In this document: positions 26,023 to 37,652 of the stretch, one piece after another | How positions within the stretch are numbered: the stretch's first letter is position 1 | Layout: every line of letters starts with the position of its first letter | NCBI GenBank assembly: GCA_022828595.1 | Contig: JAKGHH010000002.1 | Coordinates: forward strand, 72,016,383 to 72,080,382 | Reading direction: 5' to 3' | From: Nelumbo lutea | Lineage: Eukaryota; Streptophyta; Magnoliopsida; Proteales; Nelumbonaceae | DNA: 64,000 bases | Notes under the pieces: model-generated | The model's input: the letters and a program-made list of their open reading frames with translations, nothing else | What the model was told of the DNA's origin: nothing | Databases searched by the model: none | Position numbers and translations under genes: made by a program

Positions 26023-26327
26023 CATGGTTTTTGAACCGTTGTTGATTCAAATGGTTGGACTATTTGGCTTGGGAATTGTCTAGGCAATCGGTTCTATTTT
26101 CCTTCAAATCTAGTCCTTGTCCAAAAACCATTGAATCAGTCAATGACCCGCTAACTTAGGCGGTTGAACCGTCGATCCATCGGCTCATTTAATGGTTTTG
26201 ACCATTTTTTATTTTTAATTATTTTTTTGTTAAAATAAACCATCTATTCAAAACAAATGATCAAACTGTCGATTCAAAAACCAATAGCTAGAATGATTTT
26301 ATTTCCATGTCATTTTTTAAAACCATG
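26023..26327. mobile_element. hAT-like MITE, CATGGTTTT family, copy 7
   Basis: The ends are CATGGTTTTTGAACCG and TTTTTTAAAACCATG. Flanks TTTTAGTG and CTCTAGTA agree at 5 of 8. The length of 305 bp equals the best-preserved copy, and the internal block CGGTTGAACCGTCGATCC is characteristic. Confidence 0.6.
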
Positions 26328-27807
26328 CTCTAGTAAGCTAGCATTGAACAATCTTGTCTTGTCGCATACTTAAAAAGAATCAGGACCGAATATTGAATGG
26401 GTTCCAACTACAACTATAGCTATATATTAAATATCAGTTTAATCATGATTTTTAATATAGTTATTATTTAAGCATTATTCGCAGAACTATCGAGAAATCA
26501 CCATCCATTTATACGCGTTTATATGATAGGGCTGTAATTTGTGGCCCCACTTGGGTGACATCTTCCAATCTGGGTCAATCTGACGGTGGATTCGCATTAA
26601 GGGGATGTTGGGCAACAATATGATTTTGTTGTTCAGGTTGCATTTGGGTGCAATTTTATTTGCACTATTACGATTACATGAGAGTGCAAATGAAAAAAAA
26701 AAATACAAATTCTGGTTTATTTTGGTTGTGGGTTTTGTTTTATTCTGCCTCCAATCTTATTTCACTTCAATTATAATCAAATAAAATAAGATAAATTTTG
26801 GGACACAAATAAATCATTTTGTACTACCATAATTTTACATCAATGCAAATTTGTACTATAACCAAATAACTCAAAAGCTAAAGATTATCAAAGTCAAAAC
26901 TCTTAACAAGGATTGATTCCTCCAATGGTGGCTTCATATCCATCTTACATTAGATGAGACATGTTAAAAAAAAATCTTTATAATAAAGCACAAATGTGCA
27001 ATAAACTATTCCTTCTAATACCAATGGGATCCCATTTAGGGAAGTCCCATTCACAATAGAATAGGCATTCTATTGGACTCTCTCTCTACATAACAAACCA
27101 ATTGATTATAGGGAACCAGTCAGATTCCCAGACTTCTCTTGTCTGTTTTCTGGGTAGATGATGTTACACTTGATGCTCATGATGCAGAAGATCAGAAATC
27201 AGAATGCATGTGGAGTTATGTCAATTCATCCTTGATCAAATTGTAGTATCAGGCCTATATATTATCATGATTATTTAGTAGCAATAAACACTTCATGTAC
27301 CCACAACTATGTTTTTATTATGTAATGATCAACTTAACACCACGTTTCTCTCACTCTCTCCTTTCAACAACCATTTGTTATATTATACCACTCTGATAGA
27401 TCTATTCTGCATTTTCTCCACTTTTTAAGAGTCAAATTGTAAGCAATATAAAACCATTTTCAAGATCATGCAACTAGGGATTGTCGGCTTCTACTGTGGC
27501 CTTTGATGTTTCTCCAGCCTGTTCATCAAAACTTTTAGGCTGCATTTGGATCATAATAGGGAATGGAAAGAGAAGGGAGTTTAGGACTGCATTATTCTGT
27601 GATTTGGTAGATTTTGCTTTTCATGGCTTTCAGCCGATTTTTGACCGATTGGTTGGACCGGTGATTCGGTCATAATTTGACCTTCTGACCCAGATGGTTG
27701 GACCGATTACCCAATCCGTTCAATGGGTTGTCGTTTTTGCATTATCTTTTTGAATTTTTCTATCATTATAATGTTATCGGGCAATCTGTTGACTTAGGCG
27801 ATTAAAT
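26328..27807. other. Intergenic stretch, no gene
   Basis: Contains short open frames only. Words such as GGTTGCATTTGGGTGCAA (26636) and GGCTGCATTTGGATCATA (27538) look like ends of further MITEs whose partner ends I could not place. Confidence 0.4.
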
Positions 27808-28117
27808 CAAGGTTTTAAAAACTGATCCGGAATTGGAACTGCTTTGGCCACTGGTTTCTAGGTCAGCAGGTCGATCGTCTAGTCCAAACGGACAGCCCAT
27901 TGCAATTTTGAAAAAAAAAAATAGTCAAAACAAAAATGGCCAAAGTCATTGTTTGGGTTGAATGGTCAATGGTTAAAACCGTCTGAACTAGTGGGTAGAA
28001 CCAAGTCAACAGTTTTTGGTAAAAAAGTGATTCACGGGTAAAATGAAACCAATTGCCTGAATGATTTCCGGGTCAAATGATCCGACCTTCCGTATCAAGG
28101 ATGATTTGAAAACCATG
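27808..28117. mobile_element. hAT-like MITE, CATGGTTTT family, copy 8 (opposite orientation)
   Basis: The ends are CAAGGTTTTAAAAACTG and ATTTGAAAACCATG. Flanks GATTAAAT and AATTAAAC share ATTAAA in register (6 of 8). Internal words appear as reverse complements of those in 26023-26327, so it is inserted in the other orientation. 310 bp. Confidence 0.6.
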
Positions 28118-29284
28118 AATTAAACCAATGGCTCATCTACCCGAAGGGAGAAGTGATTCATTCTCCTGACGAGGTTTCAAATTCAAAACATTTGTTAAAA
28201 GTTTCCAAGTTTACTACTTTACTAAGAACGATTAACAAACTGGTAGAGAAATCAAACCGATTAAAAGTTTGCAACCCTAATTCAGGCCCTAGAATTCGTT
28301 CATTTTCAGTATCAGTAGCTAACAAAACCTACCACAACAACTGAATGCAAGTAAAGTGCACTGACATTTTTAACTTGGTAAATCAATCTCTTTGGCTTTA
28401 AATAAAGGAATAAATGAAGTCACAGATAGGACGAATTCATGTTAGGTGGTGCAGTTATGTCAGAATGAAAATCCTCTCGAACGCTTGTGACATAAAAATC
28501 CTCTCCAACGCTTGTGTCTTGTGTGTCGGTGGCTGCTACAAGTTTCCTTCTCATTCTTTGTTTTGCTGGTGTGTCTCCCTTTGAACGATTCTTTGTTTTG
28601 TCATCATGTGGCAGTGGAAAGGGCTAACTGTGTGTTCTGACACATTACGAACCCAGATTCAATGTTTGATAAAATGGCGGAGAGGAATGGATTTGAATTT
28701 TGTTTCTGCCTCCTTTCCATAAAAATGAAATGACTAGCAAACGCTGATAGGAATTCTAATTCCACTAAGAGATACAATTTTTTTCTCTGCATTTTTCCAA
28801 GTTCCATGACACCCAAATGGCAGAATCCAGAGATTTTGCAGAGCATTTGCTTGATTGACACGACCAATTCCATTCCCAATTACAATTGGACCCAAATCCA
28901 AACAAATTGAGCATCTTATTTGTTGAACTGGGGTCCACAAACTAAGACCTGATTCATAATTCAGGTCCCATTCAAGCCTGATTAGCAGGGACAGATTATA
29001 ACTATAAATGAGTACATGTAGATTCCAATTTATGAAGGAAACTGAGAATTCAGGTTTGTTTTAACCATTTCTGTATAGTAAGATCTAAACTTTATTATTT
29101 TCTATAAGGAGTTGTCGATTTTCATATATCCAACTACTACCAAGTACCAACTATATTTCCTTGGTCGGATCTGGATCTGGATTTTTTGATTTTTTTCCAC
29201 TTCATATCTAATAAAGTGGGTATAATTCATAGGTATCATAAATGAGCTCCACCTATCTTTTGATTTGGGAGAGGCAAAACTCGT
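28118..29284. other. Intergenic stretch, no gene
   Basis: A short direct repeat, AATCCTCTCSAACGCTTGTG (S is C or G), occurs at about 28468 and 28497. Overlapping open frames at 28604-28940 are not convincing. Nothing else recognised. Confidence 0.4.
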
Positions 29285-29391
29285 TGGAGCAGCCTTTACT
29301 GTCTTACATTGAGAATATCTCCCTATGAAATAAAACACATAAATATAGAGATATTCTTAATGCAAGGTTCGTGAAGGCTGTGGGAATGGTG
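29285..29391. mobile_element. Foldback element, TTGCATTGGGAA family, diverged copy
   Basis: Left arm 29285-29322 (with GAGCAGCCTTTACTG and ATTGAGAATATCTCC) pairs with right arm 29344-29391 (with GAGATATTCTTAATGC and GAAGGCTGTG). The same arms appear in better condition at 43069-43185. The transcript could form a long hairpin. No target duplication identified. Confidence 0.5.
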
Positions 29392-31033
29392 TAGGCATGG
29401 ATTTGCCCCGATGGAAGCCGATCTTGGTTTGAGAGGGCTTAAGACTTGATTGGACGGTTTGAGCTGAACTGCTTTTAAGAAGCCACTAAAAGAATTTAAT
29501 GGAGAGACATGCAAGTGGCTGAAGAGTAGTCAATTTGGGTTTTTCAAAGTCCAGATTTTTCCACCAAACATTGCTTATAGGCTTTTAGGGTGAGCCCCAT
29601 CTTGCAAAACTAAATGCAGAAAAAACTTCCTCATATAGGTTGGTCTTTTGCTGAGTACAGTGAGACCTCAGCTTGAGATTTAGTCAGGGGCAAATTAGTT
29701 GATTTTAAAAGAATTTATGAATATATTTTTATATAGTCATTTTTTATTGGGTTTTATACAAATTATATATATATATATATATAATGTTCATATAATTTGA
29801 ACAAAAGATATAAAAAAAATGCATGTGGTGTATGTATTTGCTTTTTTCAAGGGCTACACAACGGGGGATAATCCATCGCTCAACCCATAACCCCCCAACT
29901 CAAGTGCAGCCGGGATTCGATCCCAAATCTCTGCTACAATTAGTAGGAGACCTTACCAACCAACTGATTATATGTATTTGTTTTAACAAGCTCGGGTTGG
30001 ACTGGCAAACATATCTATATTACATAAAGTTGATACTTGCGTTGCTTGTGATGCATATAAAAATTAAATTTGATTATATAATATTATATCTTTAAACTTT
30101 ACTTGCCTCTAATCTCCTTCCTAAAAGTCCATTTTACTTGGAGAGTAACACTAACGCTCTGTTTGGTTTGAAGGAAAAAGTAGGGAAAGGAAAGGAAAGA
30201 CAAAAAAACCTATACAAGGTTTGTAAATGTTTTCCTACCTTTCCTTACTTTTTCCTTTAAACCGAAAATAACCTAAACTAATTGGGATATTTGAAAAGCC
30301 ATTTTCGTAGACTTTCATAGGTACATTAAGTGCAAAGAAGCATCACCTTAGCAAGAAAGTCATGGACCACAATGTTTAAACCTATATTGAGATGAATGGT
30401 TGAACTGATGATCCAGTTATCCAATGAAATTCTTTCCAAGTTATTTGAGGGTTCTTATAGGTTGAATGATCTAACCCATGATTAAACCGATAAAACTGTG
30501 ACCCAGTGAGTTTTCCAACTTTTGGATGGTCGGAGTCTTATCACATTAAACCATGGCAAATTGCTGGTGTCAAACTAAGACAAAATGTAAGGCTTTAACA
30601 TGCACTTGACCCACCACTAAGTGCGTATCACTGCCATAGTTTTGCATCAGTGTAAATTTATTTGCATTGCAACTAAATACAGCCTAATTTATTTGTGCAT
30701 ATAATCAATATATTCATGTATATCCTTAATCATTCGATTCTGTATTTATGCATTTTCATCCCAATAGGTGTTTCAAAATTACCCCTCTGATACACTTTAG
30801 TCTTTGCAACACCAATGCTTAATCCATTTTCAGTATAGAAGGTTTAGTTAGCTTTCCTCTTTTCATATCTATGTTCAGGACAGAACAATAAAGATGTCAA
30901 CTCCCCTATACGATGTAACAACTGGGAAACCGATTTCTTTGACAACCAATCCAGCCAGTCTCATTGATGTCACTATATGACTCTCTCAGTTCTTAAATAC
31001 TACTCATTCACGTTATAAACAGACATGAATCAA
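29392..31033. other. Intergenic stretch with small repeats
   Basis: No gene. It holds a TA microsatellite (about 29767-29783) and the Tourist-like foldback at 30155. A tRNA-like fragment around 29853-29978 (minus strand GGGATCGAATCCC) is discussed under rejected items. Confidence 0.4.
30155..30273. mobile_element. Tourist-like foldback MITE, 119 bp
   Basis: The arms TTTGGTTTGAAGGAAAAAGT (30162 on) and the reverse complement of ACTTTTTCCTTTAAACCGAA (to 30267) pair over more than 30 bases. TAA lies on both sides (30152-30154 and 30274-30276), the PIF/Harbinger-type duplication. Confidence 0.65.
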
Positions 31034-31215
31034 GGCATCCAATGCTGGTCCCCTCTACCCGGGATCTTCATAGGCGTAAATTAGATATAGACCTAACCTC
31101 CAGCATTTTTTTGTGCGAAACGGCACTCTCAGACTCGAACCCATGTTCTCATGCTTGTAAATCCAAACGTTTACAATTGAACCAAGCAATAAACAATGTT
31201 CCAGCCCAACCCGAC
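31034..31215 (-). mobile_element. tRNA-derived SINE (unrecognised family), copy with best box B
   Basis: On the minus strand a box A-like stretch TTGCTTGGTTCAATTGTAAA is followed about 40 bases later by the good box B ACATGGGTTCGAGTCTGAG and then the body word GGAGGTTAGGTCTATATC. The body is shared with 47338 and 48109. Ends are approximate; I see no clear flanking duplication. Confidence 0.55.
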
Positions 31216-32297
31216 CTGAATCAGTTGGGCCCTGTTCTCTTTGTTAGATCACATTAGAATGCAATACATTTAGGTTGTGTTCGGTACTACTAGTGTTTTA
31301 ACCTGCAATGATTTTAGTTTAAACACCATTTATACTTAAAACCCAGGTGCAGGCAGGATTCGATCCTAAGTCTCTATTATAGATATTTGATTGTTTTAAT
31401 TCAAAACGTCACCAATCAAATAGAAAATTGACCCTTGAACCCAAAACACCTATTAGCACTAGTGTGGCTTATAACCCAAGCCCAGCCCAGCCTATAACCA
31501 TTATCATTGGTGCTAAGCCCGGTCCAGCCTCACCCTTAATCCGACTGACCCGATTAATTGGAATAGGATGATTAAACCTGACCCACCCCATTTTATGAAT
31601 GGGGTTGGATTTGGGATTTGGGATGGGTCAGCTGATCCTAACTTAGACCCGAAACCCTCAATTGTTTCTAATTGGATTTTCTAGACTGTGTTAGAGTTTT
31701 CCTTTTTTGGGTTTTTCTTGGGGGTGGTGAGGGGTTAGAGTTACTTTACTTTGCTTAGGCTGTAATCAAGCCTTTGTATCAGTCTTGGAAACGTTACAAA
31801 TTCTTTTCGTGCATGACTTTTCTACAAACAAAGGTGACATTTGCAAATATCGTCGAAAAATGTTTCACCATATTAGAAACCATCATAATGATGCAAATGC
31901 CATAAAAAATATACATACATATGCATATAGTATGTATGCATTGTAACAATAATGATAAAACTGAACCAACCTCGACGCTTGAGTTTAGGAAATAAGAACA
32001 TTTGGCAAAACGAAGTAGAGGAATTCAGATCAACCTAAACACAGCATGTAGTTTTCAGGTTAGGTTGACCACAACCAGACCTAACCTGGCCCAACTTGCA
32101 CCCCTATAGCTCACCCAGGCCTGAAATATACATATATTATATTACATTCGAAGTTTGTAGCCTCAGAAACCTGGCCCAGGCCCCCGTTAAACTGGACAGG
32201 GCTGGAATATGCTCTTATCATAGGTGCTAAGCCCGGCTAAGGCCTGGCTCACAATCACCCCTGAAAAGAGTCGAGTTCTGCACTCCTACATGGGTGT

Positions 32298-32510
32298 TTC
32301 CTAATACTAACCAATGAGACAATCCCACATCAACTTAAAAAAGAGGGAAACTTTCACTAATCAAGGTTATTAGAGCTACCACCAAACCTAGATTGGACTC
32401 TTTAACTTTGACAGGGACTCTGTTTCTTGTTTCTGGTTGACTTTCCCTTTTACACTTACATGGAAATTATTGATGTGGGATCATCATCTCACTGGTTGGT
32501 ATGAGAAAAC
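32298..32510. mobile_element. Foldback MITE, arms with GATCCCACATCAA
   Basis: Left arm 32298-32333 (CTAATACTAACCAATGAGAC then ATCCCACATCAA) is inverted at 32469-32510 (TTGATGTGGGATCATC then CTCACTGGTTGGTATGAG). About 35 bp of imperfect inverted repeat enclose about 135 bp. Element type not determined. Confidence 0.5.
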
Positions 32511-33429
32511 ATTAACCAAATATAACTCATTCAGTTTCTTTGGTTACACTCCCTTTCTTTCTATTGTCCTCAAGTTTTCTATCCATGCCTATCCATAAGA
32601 CATTACAGCTGTACATTAGGAATATCTCCCATACTTATATATTGTCATTCATGACAAAATATCTCTAATTCATGGCTATAATATCTTGTGGGTAAGTGTG
32701 GATAGAGTTCTTGTAGGTAGGAGATCCGGTGGTCTTTATTTGACCTTCATTTCATATCACTTAACCTTTGCTTGATCTCCACTTTAGTATTTTGATAGTA
32801 ACAATAACTTCAGAAAAATAGAACTTAATTTACAAGGCAAATCTTTTATAGGCCAGAGGTGTACTTTCTAGGGTTAAACTCATGGTGACATTAGAATTAA
32901 ACCTAGAGAGCACATTGGGATTGGGTATTGGGACTTTTTATGTACTTTCTAGGATTAGTTCTAAACTACTAGGGTTAGTTGAATATTAAATTAATTTGAT
33001 TCAAATTCAACTGATTAATTATTTTAGGTAATTAATATTTATATAATACAAATATTTTAATTATATGAATTATATAAATCTATAAATTATTTATATTGTT
33101 TAAATATTATATATTCAATCGAATTCAAATATTTATTGAATCAAATCAGATCATATCCAAATTCATTTTGATTAATTAAACAGTATGAATAGGATATTTG
33201 AATTCAACCAGTTATAATATTTGAATTATCCATATTCATTTTGGTTTTGTCAAATCTCAAATTTGAAATCATATTTTTGGATACCATTGACACCTTTATT
33301 GAAGAAGTTCTATTACATTGGGCTCAGGTTCAAGCTCAAACCCATTAATAAATTCACAAATGTTCAACCCAACCCGACCCAAGTTGAAACCCTATGTTGG
33401 GGTTGTCTAATTATCATCTTCTAGTCCAC

Positions 33430-33472
<43 letters not shown>

Positions 33473-33502
33473 TTACTATACTATTATTATTATTATTATT
33501 AT
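33430..33502. repeat. (ATT)n microsatellite
   Basis: About twenty-three ATT units with one short interruption near 33471-33482. Confidence 0.95.
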
Positions 33503-33800
33503 ATAAGAACAAATTATTTTGGTAAATGGGGCACAAATGTAATAAAAATATGAGGAAGAAAATAAATTTTGAAAAGGCAAAAATACATACCTGTAATGAT
33601 TTTTGTTAAGTACTGGTTAAACCATTGGATCAAAACATTCAGCTGGGATATCAATAGAGTATATCTGAAAATTATTGTGTTAGATTCTAATAACCTCTCA
33701 TCTTGGTTCATTGAGAATGATAATGGAACAACTGGAAAAGATATGGTATGGGAAGAGTTCTGACCAATCAAAACCCACCCATGAATTTTGATAAATAACA

Positions 33801-33983
33801 CCTGTTTGGTTACCACGTTTATGATTCCAGTTGACTGATTAGAAGTTTTTCAGATATCATATCTTTTCCATATCATAGTTGGAACCCTAGAACCTGTTTG
33901 GCTACCACGTTTATGATTCCAGTTGACTGATCAGAAGTTTTTCAGATATCATATCTTTTCCATATCATAGTTGAACCCTAGAA
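33801..33983. repeat. Tandem duplication, 92-bp unit
   Basis: Two head-to-tail units (33801-33892 and 33893-33983), both with CCTGTTTGG, CCACGTTTATGATTCCAG and CAGATATCATATCTTTTCC, differ at only a few bases, so the duplication is fairly recent. Confidence 0.9.
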
Positions 33984-34541
33984 CAACTCGTCGTTATAAA
34001 AGCAAAATGCTTAGGTCTGAGGCCCCATAACTTGTCATGTGTCCCATGGATTAGGGCTATGGGTGGCCATTTTTCAGGTCAGTCGGATCACCCATTGTTC
34101 CCCCTTGTTCATGAATCATGATCTACCATTTCATGGCCCCATCCTAAAGCTTATTGGGCCAAAAATGGGCTTGAAATATATTGCTTTCTTGTATCAAAAT
34201 TTTCTTTTCTTGTATAAAAAATGGGCTTGAAATATATTAGAAACTTCGCTGAGTAGAGATAAAAACAAGGATGCTTCTCTGGAAAATTATCTACTTCTTT
34301 GATGGTTAGAGCCATTCAGTGAAGTTGGTCTTTTGCCAAAGTGAATCTCCAGCATAAACTCTACCTTTAAACCCAAAAAGATTTTGTTATCCCAACAAAC
34401 TGGCTGCTACCGTACTTAGTACCACCACATATAGGAGAGCAACTTGGGTGGGCTTATGTTAGGATTTTGTTAAAATTTGAATGGGCCTGAAATCCAGGCG
34501 GTCAGGCCTGATGAAATCGACCATAATGACATTGATATAAG

Positions 34542-35046
34542 TAGAGTTGTTTCATCAAATTGATGAAATCGACCAATCTGATCTGAATTGGTCAATTTTC
34601 TAATTATTTTGGTTTAATTTTTATGCTAACTTGAGAGGTCAGGTTGGTTTTGATTTGATCATTTATAAATTGACTAAAACTGAACCAACCTGACTATTAA
34701 TATATATTAATATTTTATATTTTAAAATTATGTTTTTTAATATGAGAAAGTGAGAAAATTTCAATATTCCCTAATTTAAAATATTTTATGTTGTAATTTG
34801 ATTTTTTTTTAAATTTACTTTTTAATAATACCTTTACAATTCTTTAAATTTAACTTATAAATTTAATTTTTTTAACTGACTGACCAAACTGAAAACCAAC
34901 TCAATCTGAAACAATCCAGGTTGGCTGCTTTTGGCCATTGATTAATCGGTTTCGGTGACTAACTCCCCAACCCGATCAGGCCAATTCAGTTGGTCAAATA
35001 ACTTAAAACCAAATTGAACCGAACCGAACTAATCCATGAACACCTA
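34542..35046. mobile_element. hAT-like MITE, GTGTTCATGG family, copy B
   Basis: Starts TAGAGTTGTTTCATC and ends CTAATCCATGAACACCTA (inverted). Octamers GATATAAG (34534-34541) and GGCATAAG (35047-35054) match at 6 of 8. The interior aligns by eye with 14651-15126, including the AT-rich centre and ACTAACTCCCCAACCCGATC. Confidence 0.6.
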
Positions 35047-35468
35047 GGCATAAGAATACAATTTAGGCAGGGTTGGATCGAGAATTTGTTAAAACTTGAA
35101 TAGGCCTGGCATGAAAGCCTAGGACCAACATTGTATGAGTTCCTTAAATTCGGTACCTAACTTTAACCCCTAGCTACTGAAGATTTTCTACTTTTACATA
35201 GTAACTTGGTAGCAGTCTGTTCTTTAGAAAGGAATTGACCTTGCTCTGGGGTCGGAGTAACTATCCTATCCATTAGAATTTGATTCAGTTCGATAGACGA
35301 TCCAATTATAAGTTGGTTTGAATGTTGTGTTTTAATTTATTTAAGCCATTCAATATCTGATTGTGATCCGAATCTAATAAAGAGATGATGTGATAAAGAA
35401 GATGTTGAAGAAGAAATAGGCGGAGAGGAAGCCATGGATGTGCTGACTGGGAGAAGCCATGCCAAGAC

Positions 35469-35646
35469 GAGTTCAGATTTGTGCCTCACAATGGGGTGCC
35501 CCACAACGTCCCACAGCACATTCCCACCAGGTATTGGAAACATTTTCCGATGATAACATCATTATTTCTGGTACTACCATTGGAAGATGTTTCCAATACA
35601 TGGTGGGGATGTACTGTAGAACATTGTGGGGTGCAGATATGAACTC
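35469..35646. mobile_element. Mutator-type MITE, GAGTTCAGAT family, copy 1
   Basis: Terminal inverted repeats GAGTTCAGATTTG and CAGATATGAACTC are flanked by a perfect 9-bp duplication TGCCAAGAC (35460-35468 and 35647-35655), the length typical of Mutator-like elements. The 178-bp element is almost fully self-complementary: GGTGCCCCACAACGT pairs with the ACATTGTGGGGTGCA side, and GGAAACATTTTCC lies opposite GGAAGATGTTTCC. No coding capacity. Confidence 0.88.
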
Positions 35647-35708
35647 TGCCAAGACCAAGGCAACAAAGAGATGGCTGGGGCAAATCACTTGGGACTCAAA
35701 AACAGTAA

Positions 35709-35812
35709 GGCTCAGTTTGGAAGGAGTATAAATACAAATATGTAGAGTGCAAAATCTTATATTTTGTATTATTTTGTATCTATTTGTATTTATACTCTTT
35801 CCAAACTGAGCC
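35709..35812. mobile_element. Tourist-like MITE, GGCTCAGTTTGG family, intact copy
   Basis: Perfect terminal inverted repeats GGCTCAGTTTGGAA and TTCCAAACTGAGCC are flanked by TAA on both sides (35706-35708 and 35813-35815). 104 bp, AT-rich, and able to fold along its length. It sits 53 bp past the Mutator-type MITE. Confidence 0.88.
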
Positions 35813-36079
35813 TAATGGAAAAAAATAGATAGAGCCCTAGTTAGCAGTGAGTGGAGGATTGGATATCCAATATATTTTTAGAAATTTTGCCTTTTTGGCT
35901 TTGGATCATACTCCCCTATTTCTTAATTTGGAATTGACCCAAAATTTTGATCTAAGCCTTTTAGGTTTGAGGCCATGTGGGCAGATAGACAAGACATGAA
36001 AGAACTAATTTAAAGAATTCGGAATACCCACATTATAGTGCCGGTCTCGAGGAATTTATTTTGTAAAGAAGAGAAACTT

Positions 36080-36361
36080 TTTAGCATAGGAGATTAAAAA
36101 ATGGAACAAGTAGGTTTTTTGAAATATCCATTAAAAAAAGAGAGAATTACTAGAAAATCTAAAAGAAATGCAGAAGTTGATAAGAAAAAACCCATCAAAT
36201 GGGGCTTTGGTCAATAGAGAGGTTGCCCTTAAAAATCAACTAAATAAAATCTTATTACAAGAAGAGGTGTCCAATTGGATCCAGTTAGATAGGTAATAAA
36301 AACAACAAATACTTCCATATTCTTAAAATGATTAGGAGAAATGCACACAAACCATTTAAAC
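36080..36361 (+). pseudogene. L1 LINE relic, fragment before the reverse transcriptase
   Basis: With frameshifts and stops the plus strand reads KNQLNKILLQEEVSNWIQ and then KYFHILKMIRRNAHKPF. These resemble the L1 ORF2 segment between endonuclease and reverse transcriptase (LLxQEExxWxQ followed by KNTKFFH). It continues at 36776 after a hAT insertion. Confidence 0.6.
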
Positions 36362-36369
36362 CAAGAAAG

Positions 36370-36569
36370 TAGAGGTGGATTCTAGCCGAGCCAAACCGAA
36401 TACTTGGCTATTCGAGTACGACTCGTTGAAATTCAGTTCGAGCTTGACTACAAGCAAAGTTTTTTTTAAATAAAAATTATATATATAAAAACATTTTTTA
36501 TTTTACATACAACAAAATAAAAATTATTTATTTTATATATATATATATATATATTTATATATTTATATG

Positions 36570-36605
<36 letters not shown>

Positions 36606-36767
36606 TGTATGTGTGTGTGTGTATATAATAAAAGACTATTTATTTATTATACTAGGCTCACGAACCTCACGAGCCAAGTTTCACTAGGCTCGAGCTCGAC
36701 TCGAAACTTGGTTTAAACAGAGCTCGAATAGCTAGCTTGTGAGAAGCTCGACTTGTGGCTACCCCTA
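36370..36767. mobile_element. hAT-like MITE inserted in the L1 relic, 398 bp
   Basis: Ends TAGAGGTGGATTCTAGCC and GTGGCTACCCCTA with an exact 8-bp duplication CAAGAAAG (36362-36369 and 36768-36775). GC-rich terminal blocks with AGCTCGA words surround an AT-rich centre that contains TA, ATGT and GT microsatellites (36534-36622). Confidence 0.85.
36534..36622. repeat. Compound (TA)n-(ATGT)n-(GT)n microsatellite
   Basis: TA repeats at 36534-36555, ATGT repeats at 36587-36612, then GT to 36622, inside the hAT-like MITE. Confidence 0.9.
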
Positions 36768-36775
36768 CAAGAAAG

Positions 36776-37111
36776 GAAGATGGTAGTAAGGAAGTGAGGA
36801 TTTAAAAAATTTGTTTTTCACAAAGTTCAAGGAAAATTCAAGCCTGAAGGACTTAGAAAACAATGATTGAGGTGATATGGTTTGTCAATCCATGCATTAA
36901 CCCAGAGCAAAATGAAAATTTGGGAAAGGATGCTTCCTTAAAAGAAATTTGGAAAGTTATAAACTCAATGCAAGATCTCAAGTTCCCAAATCTGGACGGT
37001 CTTATTGTTTTATTCTTTAAAAAATATTGGGATATCATTGCAGAATTAGTGAAAAGGATGGTATGGGCTTTTTTCATTATGGAAAATGACAAGAGAAATA
37101 AATACAACATT
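36776..37111 (+). pseudogene. L1 LINE relic, N-terminal reverse transcriptase segment
   Basis: Within the open frame 36863-37180 the stretch KEIWKVINSMQDLKFPNLDG, followed by LFFKKYWDIIAE, matches the start of L1 reverse transcriptases (EIxxAVxxMxxxKAPGPDG then FFQKYWDIV). The usual A-P-G-P-D-G is degraded. The frame is cut at about 37111 by a Tat-like LTR element and the L1 resumes at about 41332. Confidence 0.75.
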
Positions 37112-37630
37112 TGTAGCCCTCATGAGAAATGTGGCCACCCTTTCACGGCTATGTTGACACCGTCACCCAAAATCGCGTGAAAGATGGAAGCGGACAAGAA
37201 GGAGTGTCCCATACAGACAAGGAAGCGAACTTTGCCGGGGAAGGGGGAACCCCCAAAGACCTTGGCAGACAACCTCATCCCAGCAACCCTAGAAGCCCTA
37301 TCTGACCCGAACATGGACATCCAACTATAAATAGGTACACCACGCTCAAAGTAAGGGATTTTTGGACTCAAAACTCAATCAAGCACCCTTCTTGCATTCA
37401 CCTCAGTCTCGACTAACCCACATACCTCAGTTCATCATGACCAATCTCTTTACCACTCACTAACTTGAGTGTTAGAGTGCCTACCCGAGGAACAACTCCT
37501 CGGGCCTTTGATTCTTCCTGTGATCGTACACTTCGGTGCGTGGCTTCGTCTTTCCACCTCAGCCTCATCCAATTGGTAGGATTATCTGATTGCAGCCTTA
37601 GTTTGGTAAACCTATGATTGGACAACATCA
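37112..37630 (+). repeat. 5' LTR of the Tat-like element
   Basis: Starts TGTAGCCCTCATGAG and ends GACAACATCA just before the primer site. Contains a TATA box and the block GAGTGCCTACCCGAGGAAC near 37477, followed by CTCCTCGGGCC, as in Tat LTRs. Only one LTR is visible, so the start is inferred from the TG end and the break in the L1 frame. Confidence 0.6.
37325..37334 (+). promoter_or_regulatory. TATA box in the Tat-like LTR
   Basis: CTATAAATAG lies about 300 bp before the LTR end, a normal place for the LTR promoter. Confidence 0.55.
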
Positions 37631-37632
37631 GA

Positions 37633-37652
37633 TTGGCATCGTCTATGGGAAC
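37633..37652 (+). other. Primer binding site of the Tat-like element
   Basis: TTGGCATCGTCTATGGGAAC, two bases after the LTR end, resembles the TTGGCGCCGTCTGTGGGAA site common in Tat-lineage elements, with a few mutations. Confidence 0.6.

Larger units (their letters stand above)
31216..34541. other. Intergenic stretch, no gene
   Basis: Holds the foldback at 32298, an ATT microsatellite at 33430 and a tandem duplication at 33801. Around 31440-31640 and 32040-32280 are GC-richer patches with words such as GCTAAGCCCGG seen twice, probably decayed copies of one repeat. Open frames (33221-33424, 33514-33816, 34039-34230) match nothing. Confidence 0.4.

Noticed and set aside
29853..29978. Minus-strand tRNA-like sequence with GGGATCGAATCCC, and a similar piece near 31340-31390
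   Set aside because: A good box B-like word is present, but I found no convincing box A, tail or target duplication, so I do not call a SINE or tRNA.
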